From Ecdyonurus torrentis (taxonomy: Eukaryota > Arthropoda > Insecta > Ephemeroptera > Heptageniidae), in assembly GCA_949318235.1 (NCBI GenBank), contig CASGGR010000048.1:1-64000 (forward strand): 64,000 nucleotides of DNA. Reading direction: 5' to 3'. Under the pieces are notes generated by a model. It saw nothing but the letters and a program-made list of their open reading frames with translations. It did no database searches and was not told where the DNA came from. Each line of letters begins with the position of its first letter. The first letter of the stretch is position 1. Positions 1 to 8,602 of this stretch are shown in pieces. Position numbers and translations under genes: made by a program.

Positions 1-2
1 GA

Positions 3-16
3 ATGATAAAAATCAT
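3..16. other. Dyad symmetry: ATGAT-AAAA-ATCAT
   Basis: In the reference monomer, bases 3-7 and 12-16 are exact reverse complements around a four-A loop. The same dyad recurs at every GAATGATA boundary. Boundaries of the GAATTATA form break one pair. U and U0 copies, which read AAAATTAT, also weaken it. Confidence 0.85.
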
Positions 17-31
17 ACTTTTTACACGATT

Positions 32-43
32 AAAACTAGTTTT
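32..43. other. 12-bp perfect palindrome AAAACTAGTTTT
   Basis: Bases 32-43 of the reference monomer are self-complementary, centred on CTAG. The palindrome recurs in most monomers. It is interrupted in T3 (AAAAGTAG), in one W' copy (21634, AAAATTAG), in copies with AACTAATTTT (23356, 28025, 47684, 48913, 50142, 52846, 61450), and is shortened in U. The second arm (37-43, TAGTTTT) can also pair with AAAACTA at 56-62, so two alternative stems share one arm. Confidence 0.88.
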
Positions 44-62
44 GATGATTTCTCAAAAACTA
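37..62. other. Inverted repeat TAGTTTT / AAAACTA, 12-bp loop
   Basis: Bases 37-43 and 56-62 are exact reverse complements separated by 12 bases containing GATGATTTCTC. The pairing is present in nearly all monomers of both groups, because the P/Q diagnostic base lies just beyond the stem. It competes with the palindrome at 32-43. Confidence 0.82.
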
Positions 63-140
63 AGAATGCTACAGACATTTATTTTAACTTAAAACATAGC
101 TTTTTCAATTCTGTACAAAAAATATGTATTGAACTTTTTT

Positions 141-150
141 GCTCCGACGC
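141..150. other. Conserved G+C-rich core GCTCCGACGC
   Basis: This ten-base block is 8/10 G or C inside a monomer of about 26% G+C, and it carries two of the four CG dinucleotides. Flanked by poly-T on both sides, it is among the least variable parts of the monomer. Known exceptions are the missing G in Nd, GATCCG in Vx, and CGATGC or CGGTGC in the V and T3 copies of the left domain. A protein-binding role is possible but not shown. Confidence 0.75.
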
Positions 151-246
151 ATACTTTTTGGGTTATTGACAATTTTATTTTTTACTCGTCATGTAGCCAA
201 ACCTAGTCATAAAACAAAGTTTCTATTTCAAGAAACAAATGTTATT

Positions 247-492
247 GAATGATAAAAATCATACTTTTTACACGATTAAAACTAGTTTTGATGATTTCTC
301 AAAAACTAAAAATGCTACAGACATTCAATATAACTCAAAACATAGCTTTTTTAATTGTCTACAAAAAAGATGTCTTGAACTTTATTGCTCCGACGCATAC
401 TTTTTGGGTAAATGACAATTTTAGTTATCACTCATCATGTAGCCAAAGCAAGTCATAAAACAAAGTTTCAATTTCAAGAATTAAATGTTATT
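247..492. repeat. Representative monomer, type W (group Q)
   Basis: Type W has ACATTCAATATAACTC, TTTTTTAATTGTCTAC, CTTTATTGCTCC and GGGTAAATGAC. Copies of this form start at 247, 15976, 17452, 47930, 49159, 50388, 53092 and 61696. A subtype W' reads CAATATAATTTAAAAC or TTTAATATAATTT and starts at 10814, 12043, 14992, 18190, 21634, 25322, 44979, 51617 and 54321. In 44979, 51617 and 54321 the boundary is AAATGATA. The five W copies right of 47.9 kb share CACTGATCATG where the earlier ones have CACTCATCATG. Confidence 0.93.
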
Positions 493-2212
493 GAATTATA
501 AAAATCATACTTTTTACACGATTAAAACTAGTTTTGATGATTTCTCAAAAACTAAAAATGCTACAGACATTCAATATAACTCAAAACATAGCTTTTTTAA
601 TTCTGTACAAAAAAGATGTCTTGAACTTTTTTGCTCCGACGCATACTTTTTGGGTTATTGACAATTTTAGTTTTCACTCGTCATGTAGCCAAACCTAGTC
701 ATAAAACAAAGTTTCTATTTCAAGAACCAAATGTTATTGAATGATAAAAATTATAATTTTTACATGATTAAACTAGTTTGGATGATTTCTCAAAAACTAA
801 AAATGCTACAGACATCCAATATAACTCAAAACATAGCTTTTTCAATTCTGTACAAAAAAGATGTCTTGAACTTTTTTGCTCCGACGCATACTTTTTGGGT
901 TATTGACAATTTTAGTTTTCACTCGTCATGTAGCCAAACCTAGTCATAAAACAAAGTTTCTATTTCAAGAACCAAATGTTATTGAATGATAAAAATCATA
1001 CTTTTTACACGATAAAAACTAGTTTTGATGATTTCTCAAAAACTAAGAATGCTACAGACATTTATTTTAACTTAAAACATAGCTTTTTCAATTCTGTACA
1101 AAAAATATGTATTGAACTTTTTTGCTCCGACGCATACTTTTTGGGTTATTGACAATTTTAGTTTTCACTCGTCATGTAGCCAAACCTAGTCATAAAACAA
1201 AGTTTCTATTTCAAGAAACAAATGTTATTGAATGATAAAAATCATACTTTTTACACGATTAAAACTAGTTTTGATGATTTCTCAAAAACTAAAAATGCTA
1301 CAGACATTCAATATATCTCAAAACATAGCTTTTTCAATTCTCTACAAAAAAGATGTCTTGAACTTTTTTGCTCCGGTGCATACTTTTTGGGTTATTGACA
1401 ATTTTAGTTATCACTCGTCATGAAGCCAAACCAAGTCATAAAACAAAGTTTCTATTTCAAGAATTAAATGTTATTGAATTATAAAAATCATACTTTTTAC
1501 ACGATTAAAACTAGTTTTGATGATTTCTCAAAAACTAAAAATGCTACAGACATTCAATATAACTCAAAACATAGCTTTTTTAATTCTGTACAAAAAAGAT
1601 GTCTTGAACTTTTTTGCTCCGACGCATACTTTTTGGGTTATTGACAATTTTAGTTTTCACTCGTCATGTAGCCAAACCTAGTCATAAAACAAAGTTTCTA
1701 TTTCAAGAACCAAATGTTATTGAATGATAAAAATTATAATTTTTACATGATTAAACTAGTTTGGATGATTTCTCAAAAACTAAAAATGCTACAGACATCC
1801 AATATAACTCAAAACATAGCTTTTTCAATTCTGTACAAAAAAGATGTCTTGAACTTTTTTGCTCCGACGCATACTTTTTGGGTTATTGACAATTTTAGTT
1901 TTCACTCGTCATGTAGCCAAACCTAGTCATAAAACAAAGTTTCTATTTCAAGAACCAAATGTTATTGAATGATAAAAATCATACTTTTTACACGATAAAA
2001 ACTAGTTTTGATGATTTCTCAAAAACTAAGAATGCTACAGACATTTATTTTAACTTAAAACATAGCTTTTTCAATTCTGTACAAAAAATATGTATTGAAC
2101 TTTTTTGCTCCGACGCATACTTTTTGGGTTATTGACAATTTTAGTTTTCACTCGTCATGTAGCCAAACCTAGTCATAAAACAAAGTTTCTATTTCAAGAA
2201 ACAAATGTTATT

Positions 2213-2458
2213 GAATGATAAAAATCATACTTTTTACACGATTAAAACTAGTTTTGATGATTTCTCAAAAACTAAAAATGCTACAGACATTCAATATATC
2301 TCAAAACATAGCTTTTTCAATTCTCTACAAAAAAGATGTCTTGAACTTTTTTGCTCCGATGCATACTTTTTGGGTTATTGACAATTTTAGTTATCACTCA
2401 TCATGAAGCCAAACCAAGTCATAAAACAAAGTTTCTATTTCAAGAATTAAATGTTATT
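2213..2458. repeat. Representative monomer, type V (group Q)
   Basis: Type V is the commonest group Q monomer. It is recognised by ACATTCAATATATCTC followed by TTTTTCAATTC and GATGTCTTG. Subtypes differ in the tail. One ends CATGAAG, CCAAG, GAATTAAATG (here). One ends CAAAAATTAAATG (for example 23356). One ends in TTTTCACTCG and GAACCAAATG and is called Vg because it usually precedes type G (for example 22619, 29498, 33920). Vx carries two linked substitutions giving GTCTTAAAC and TTGATCCG; its copies are at 17698, 24830, 33428, 35394, 40064, 42276, 44487, 47438, 48667, 49896, 52600 and 61204. Confidence 0.93.
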
Positions 2459-2704
2459 GAATGATAAAAATCATACTTTTTACACGATTAAAACTAGTTT
2501 TGATGATTTCTCAAAAACTAAGAATGCTACAGACATCTATTTTAACTCAAAACATAGCTTTTTCATTTCTGTACAAAAAATATGTCTTGAACTTTTTTGC
2601 TCCGACGCATACTTTTTGGGTTATTGACAATTTTAGTTTTCACTCGTCATGTAGCAAAACCTAGTCATAAAACAAAGTTTCCATTTCAAGAACCAAATGT
2701 TATT
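2459..2704. repeat. Representative monomer, type S (group P)
   Basis: Type S has ACATCTATTTTAACTC, then TTTCATTTCTGTAC, ATATGTCTTG, TAGCAAAACCTAG and TTCCATTTCAAGAACC. Copies start at 2459, 3443, 4427, 5901, 7375, 8849 and 13027. None was seen right of about 13.3 kb, so S marks the left domain of the window. It is always followed by type R. Confidence 0.92.
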
Positions 2705-2950
2705 GAAAGATAAAAATCATACTTTTTACACGATTAAAACTAGTTTTGATGATTTCTCAAAAACTAAGAATGCTACAGACATCTATTTTAACTTAAAACA
2801 TAGCTTTTTCAATTCTGTACAAAAAAGATGTCTTGAACTTTTTTGCTCCGACGCATACTTTTTGGGTTATTGACAATTTTAGTTTTCACTCGTCATGTAG
2901 CCAAACCTAGTCATAAAACAAAGTTTCTATTTCAAGAACCAAATGTTATT
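2705..2950. repeat. Representative monomer, type R (group P)
   Basis: Type R combines ACATCTATTTTAACTTA with CAATTCTGTAC and GATGTCTTG. Copies start at 2705 (with GAAAGATA at the boundary, a private substitution), 3689, 4673, 6147, 7621, 9095 and 13273. The copies from 4673 onward share GGGTTCTTGAC and GTTGTCACTCG and are called R'. R always follows S. Confidence 0.92.
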
Positions 2951-4426
2951 GAATGATAAAAATCATACTTTTTACACGATAAAAACTAGTTTTGATGATT
3001 TCTCAAAAACTAAGAATGCTACAGACATTTATTTTAACTTAAAACATAGCTTTTTCAATTCTGTACAAAAAATATGTATTGAACTTTTTTGCTCCGACGC
3101 ATACTTTTTGGGTTATTGACAATTTTAGTTTTCACTCGTCATGTAGCCAAACCTAGTCATAAAACAAAGTTTCTATTTCAAGAAACAAATGTTATTGAAT
3201 GATAAAAATCATACTTTTTACACGATTAAAACTAGTTTTGATGATTTCTCAAAAACTAAAAATGCTACAGACATTCAATATATCTCAAAACATAGCTTTT
3301 TCAATTCTCTACAAAAAAGATGTCTTGAACTTTTTTGCTCCGATGCATACTTTTTGGGTTATTGACAATTTTAGTTATCACTCATCATGAAGCCAAACCA
3401 AGTCATAAAACAAAGTTTCTATTTCAAGAATTAAATGTTATTGAATGATAAAAATCATACTTTTTACACGATTAAAACTAGTTTTGATGATTTCTCAAAA
3501 ACTAAGAATGCTACAGACATCTATTTTAACTCAAAACATAGCTTTTTCATTTCTGTACAAAAAATATGTCTTGAACTTTTTTGCTCCGACGCATACTTTT
3601 TGGGTTATTGACAATTTTAGTTTTCACTCGTCATGTAGCAAAACCTAGTCATAAAACAAAGTTTCCATTTCAAGAACCAAATGTTATTGAATGATAAAAA
3701 TCATACTTTTTACACGATTAAAACTAGTTTTGATGATTTCTCAAAAACTAAGAATGCTACAGACATCTATTTTAACTTAAAACATAGCTTTTTCAATTCT
3801 GTACAAAAAAGATGTCTTGAACTTTTTTGCTCCGACGCATACTTTTTGGGTTATTGACAATTTTAGTTTTCACTCGTCATGTAGCCAAACCTAGTCATAA
3901 AACAAAGTTTCTATTTCAAGAACCAAATGTTATTGAATGATAAAAATCATACTTTTTACACGATAAAAACTAGTTTTGATGATTTCTCAAAAACTAAGAA
4001 TGCTACAGACATTTATTTTAACTTAAAACATAGCTTTTTCAATTCTGTACAAAAAATATGTATTGAACTTTTTTGCTCCGACGCATACTTTTTGGGTTAT
4101 TGACAATTTTAGTTTTCACTCGTCATGTAGCCAAACCTAGTCATAAAACAAAGTTTCTATTTCAAGAAACAAATGTTATTGAATGATAAAAATCATACTT
4201 TTTACACGATTAAAACTAGTTTTGATGATTTCTCAAAAACTAAAAATGCTACAGACATTCAATATATCTCAAAACATAGCTTTTTCAATTCTCTACAAAA
4301 AAGATGTCTTGAACTTTTTTGCTCCGATGCATACTTTTTGGGTTATTGACAATTTTAGTTATCACTCATCATGAAGCCAAACCAAGTCATAAAACAAAGT
4401 TTCTATTTCAAGAATTAAATGTTATT

Positions 4427-7400
4427 GAATGATAAAAATCATACTTTTTACACGATTAAAACTAGTTTTGATGATTTCTCAAAAACTAAGAATGCTACAG
4501 ACATCTATTTTAACTCAAAACATAGCTTTTTCATTTCTGTACAAAAAATATGTCTTGAACTTTTTTGCTCCGACGCATACTTTTTGGGTTATTGACAATT
4601 TTAGTTTTCACTCGTCATGTAGCAAAACCTAGTCATAAAACAAAGTTTCCATTTCAAGAACCAAATGTTATTGAATGATAAAAATCATACTTTTTACACG
4701 ATTAAAACTAGTTTTGATGATTTCTCAAAAACTAAGAATGCTACAGACATCTATTTTAACTTAAAACATAGCTTTTTCAATTCTGTACAAAAAAGATGTC
4801 TTGAACTTTTTTGCTCCGACGCATACTTTTTGGGTTCTTGACAATTTTAGTTGTCACTCGTCATGTAGCCAAACCTAGTCATAAAACAAAGTTTCTATTT
4901 CAAGAACCAAATGTTATTGAATGATAAAAATTATACTTTTTACATGATTAAACTAGTTTTGATGATTTCTCAAAAACTAAAAATGCTACAGACATCCAAT
5001 ATAACTTAAAACATTGCTTTTTAATTGTCTACAAAAAAGATGTCTTGAACTTTTTTGCTCCGACGCATACTTTTTGGGTTATTGACAATTTTAGTTATCA
5101 CTCATCATGTAGCCAAACCAAGTCATAAAACAAAGTTTCTATTTAAAGAATTAAATGTTATTGAATTATAAAAATCATACTTTTTACACGATTAAAACTA
5201 GTTTTGATGATTTCTCAAAAACTAAAAATGCTACAGACATTCAATATATCTCAAAACATAGCTTTTTCAATTCTGTACAAAAAAGATGTCTTGAACTTTT
5301 TTGCTCCGACGCATACTTTTCGGGTTATTGACAATTTTAGTTATCACTCATCATGTAGCCAAACCTAGTCATAAAACAAAGTTTCTATTTCAAGAACCAA
5401 ATGTTATTGAATGATAAAAATCATACTTTTTACACGATAAAAACTAGTTTTGATGATTTCTCAAAAACTAAGAATGCTACAGACATTTATTTTAACTTAA
5501 AACATAGCTTTTTCAATTCTGTACAAAAAATATGTATTGAACTTTTTTGCTCCGACGCATACTTTTTGGGTTATTGACAATTTTAGTTTTCACTCGTCAT
5601 GTAGCCAAACCTAGTCATAAAACAAAGTTTCTATTTCAAGAAACAAATGTTATTGAATGATAAAAATCATACTTTTTACACGATTAAAAGTAGTTTTGAT
5701 GATTTCTCAAAAACTAAGAATGCTACAGACATTTATTTTAACTTAAAACATAGCTTTTTCAATTCTGTACAAAAAATATGTATTGAACTTTTTTGCTCCG
5801 ATGCATACTTTTTGGGTTATTGACAATTTTAGTTATCACTCATCATGAAGCCAAACCAAGTCATAAAACAAAGTTTCTATTTCAAGAATTAAATGTTATT
5901 GAATGATAAAAATCATACTTTTTACACGATTAAAACTAGTTTTGATGATTTCTCAAAAACTAAGAATGCTACAGACATCTATTTTAACTCAAAACATAGC
6001 TTTTTCATTTCTGTACAAAAAATATGTCTTGAACTTTTTTGCTCCGACGCATACTTTTTGGGTTATTGACAATTTTAGTTTTCACTCGTCATGTAGCAAA
6101 ACCTAGTCATAAAACAAAGTTTCCATTTCAAGAACCAAATGTTATTGAATGATAAAAATCATACTTTTTACACGATTAAAACTAGTTTTGATGATTTCTC
6201 AAAAACTAAGAATGCTACAGACATCTATTTTAACTTAAAACATAGCTTTTTCAATTCTGTACAAAAAAGATGTCTTGAACTTTTTTGCTCCGACGCATAC
6301 TTTTTGGGTTCTTGACAATTTTAGTTGTCACTCGTCATGTAGCCAAACCTAGTCATAAAACAAAGTTTCTATTTCAAGAACCAAATGTTATTGAATGATA
6401 AAAATTATACTTTTTACATGATTAAACTAGTTTTGATGATTTCTCAAAAACTAAAAATGCTACAGACATCCAATATAACTTAAAACATTGCTTTTTAATT
6501 GTCTACAAAAAAGATGTCTTGAACTTTTTTGCTCCGACGCATACTTTTTGGGTTATTGACAATTTTAGTTATCACTCATCATGTAGCCAAACCAAGTCAT
6601 AAAACAAAGTTTCTATTTAAAGAATTAAATGTTATTGAATTATAAAAATCATACTTTTTACACGATTAAAACTAGTTTTGATGATTTCTCAAAAACTAAA
6701 AATGCTACAGACATTCAATATATCTCAAAACATAGCTTTTTCAATTCTGTACAAAAAAGATGTCTTGAACTTTTTTGCTCCGACGCATACTTTTCGGGTT
6801 ATTGACAATTTTAGTTATCACTCATCATGTAGCCAAACCTAGTCATAAAACAAAGTTTCTATTTCAAGAACCAAATGTTATTGAATGATAAAAATCATAC
6901 TTTTTACACGATAAAAACTAGTTTTGATGATTTCTCAAAAACTAAGAATGCTACAGACATTTATTTTAACTTAAAACATAGCTTTTTCAATTCTGTACAA
7001 AAAATATGTATTGAACTTTTTTGCTCCGACGCATACTTTTTGGGTTATTGACAATTTTAGTTTTCACTCGTCATGTAGCCAAACCTAGTCATAAAACAAA
7101 GTTTCTATTTCAAGAAACAAATGTTATTGAATGATAAAAATCATACTTTTTACACGATTAAAAGTAGTTTTGATGATTTCTCAAAAACTAAGAATGCTAC
7201 AGACATTTATTTTAACTTAAAACATAGCTTTTTCAATTCTGTACAAAAAATATGTATTGAACTTTTTTGCTCCGATGCATACTTTTTGGGTTATTGACAA
7301 TTTTAGTTATCACTCATCATGAAGCCAAACCAAGTCATAAAACAAAGTTTCTATTTCAAGAATTAAATGTTATTGAATGATAAAAATCATACTTTTTACA

Positions 7401-8602
7401 CGATTAAAACTAGTTTTGATGATTTCTCAAAAACTAAGAATGCTACAGACATCTATTTTAACTCAAAACATAGCTTTTTCATTTCTGTACAAAAAATATG
7501 TCTTGAACTTTTTTGCTCCGACGCATACTTTTTGGGTTATTGACAATTTTAGTTTTCACTCGTCATGTAGCAAAACCTAGTCATAAAACAAAGTTTCCAT
7601 TTCAAGAACCAAATGTTATTGAATGATAAAAATCATACTTTTTACACGATTAAAACTAGTTTTGATGATTTCTCAAAAACTAAGAATGCTACAGACATCT
7701 ATTTTAACTTAAAACATAGCTTTTTCAATTCTGTACAAAAAAGATGTCTTGAACTTTTTTGCTCCGACGCATACTTTTTGGGTTCTTGACAATTTTAGTT
7801 GTCACTCGTCATGTAGCCAAACCTAGTCATAAAACAAAGTTTCTATTTCAAGAACCAAATGTTATTGAATGATAAAAATTATACTTTTTACATGATTAAA
7901 CTAGTTTTGATGATTTCTCAAAAACTAAAAATGCTACAGACATCCAATATAACTTAAAACATTGCTTTTTAATTGTCTACAAAAAAGATGTCTTGAACTT
8001 TTTTGCTCCGACGCATACTTTTTGGGTTATTGACAATTTTAGTTATCACTCATCATGTAGCCAAACCAAGTCATAAAACAAAGTTTCTATTTAAAGAATT
8101 AAATGTTATTGAATTATAAAAATCATACTTTTTACACGATTAAAACTAGTTTTGATGATTTCTCAAAAACTAAAAATGCTACAGACATTCAATATATCTC
8201 AAAACATAGCTTTTTCAATTCTGTACAAAAAAGATGTCTTGAACTTTTTTGCTCCGACGCATACTTTTCGGGTTATTGACAATTTTAGTTATCACTCATC
8301 ATGTAGCCAAACCTAGTCATAAAACAAAGTTTCTATTTCAAGAACCAAATGTTATTGAATGATAAAAATCATACTTTTTACACGATAAAAACTAGTTTTG
8401 ATGATTTCTCAAAAACTAAGAATGCTACAGACATTTATTTTAACTTAAAACATAGCTTTTTCAATTCTGTACAAAAAATATGTATTGAACTTTTTTGCTC
8501 CGACGCATACTTTTTGGGTTATTGACAATTTTAGTTTTCACTCGTCATGTAGCCAAACCTAGTCATAAAACAAAGTTTCTATTTCAAGAAACAAATGTTA
8601 TT
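4427..8602. repeat. 6-mer HOR block C: S-R'-U-V-T2-T3 (1474 bp unit)
   Basis: Units start at 4427, 5901 and 7375, exactly 1474 bp apart, with a further S-R'-U run at 8849. Monomer starts in the first unit are 4427, 4673, 4919, 5163, 5409 and 5655. The V member has CTTTTCGGG in place of CTTTTTGGG in all three copies. The T3 at 5655 and 7129 has a T head and a V-type tail with CGATGCAT and CATGAAG. In the third unit an ordinary V stands at 8603 in place of T3. Confidence 0.93.
4919..5162. repeat. Representative monomer, type U (group Q, 244 bp)
   Basis: Type U carries TACATGATTAAACTAG, one A shorter than other types, and ACATTGCTTTTTAATTG, one T shorter, which gives 244 bp. Copies start at 4919, 6393, 7867, 9341 and 13519. 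The last two carry a W-like second half with TTTATTGCTCC and GGGTAAATGAC. A related 245-bp form (U0), with TTTGGATGATT and AATTATAATTT, is at 739 and 1722. None was seen right of about 13.8 kb. Confidence 0.9.

Larger units (their letters stand above)
1..246. repeat. Satellite monomer, type T (group P), used as coordinate reference
   Basis: Type T has AACTAAGAATGCT, then ACATTTATTTTAACTTA, then CAATTCTGTAC and ATATGTATTGAAC. It usually ends GAAACAAAT followed by G or A and TTATT. This first copy has an unusual TTTTATTTTTTAC near 173-184, where others read TTTTAGTTTTCAC. Subtypes: T2 carries GATAAAAACT (984, 1967, 2951, 3935, 5409, 6883, 8357). T3 carries GATTAAAAGT (5655, 7129, 11306, 12535, 15730, 17206). 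Tb has a V-like tail with CATGAAG (16468, 18682, 19666, 20404). A copy lacking one A and 245 bp long occurs at 10569, 11798 and 14747. By hand count the monomer has 64 G or C in 246 bases. Confidence 0.95.
1..2212. repeat. 4-mer HOR block A (983 bp unit)
   Basis: Monomers start at 1 (T), 247 (W), 493 (V-like with ATAACTC), 739 (U0), 984 (T2), 1230 (V), 1476 (V-like), 1722 (U0) and 1967 (T2). The unit from 247 to 1229 is repeated from 1230 to 2212, both 983 bp. The first member is W in the first copy and V in the second; the other three members match by eye. The V at 1230 has CCGGTGCAT, a private change. Confidence 0.9.
2213..4426. repeat. 4-mer HOR block B: V-S-R-T2 (984 bp unit)
   Basis: Units 2213-3196 and 3197-4180 have the order V-S-R-T2 (starts 2213, 2459, 2705, 2951 and 3197, 3443, 3689, 3935). 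A third begins at 4181 with V-S and then runs into the 6-mer block. The two complete units match closely; the visible difference is GAAAGATA at 2705. Block B shares T2 and V with block A but replaces the V-like/U0 pair with S-R. Confidence 0.92.

Noticed and set aside
166..171. TTGACA resembling a bacterial -35 element in each monomer
   Set aside because: No TATAAT-like element lies about 17 bases downstream, no gene follows, and the motif recurs simply because the monomer repeats.
249..458. Recurring open frames of 61-84 codons (often beginning MIKIILFTR, MNDKNHTFY or MLLN), one or two per monomer
   Set aside because: They are the same repeat read through. They appear only where a stop codon happens to be absent, change frame with single-base indels (as in Nd), several start at TTG, and overlapping frames are equally open. 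There is no ribosome-binding context, splice structure or codon signature, and no selection for the frame is visible.
5317..5324. CENP-B box-like TTCGGG in the V members of the 6-mer
   Set aside because: Only a TTCGGG fragment arises, from one T-to-C change also seen in the copies 1474 and 2948 bp later. The spaced core of the CENP-B box is absent, and no other monomer type has it.
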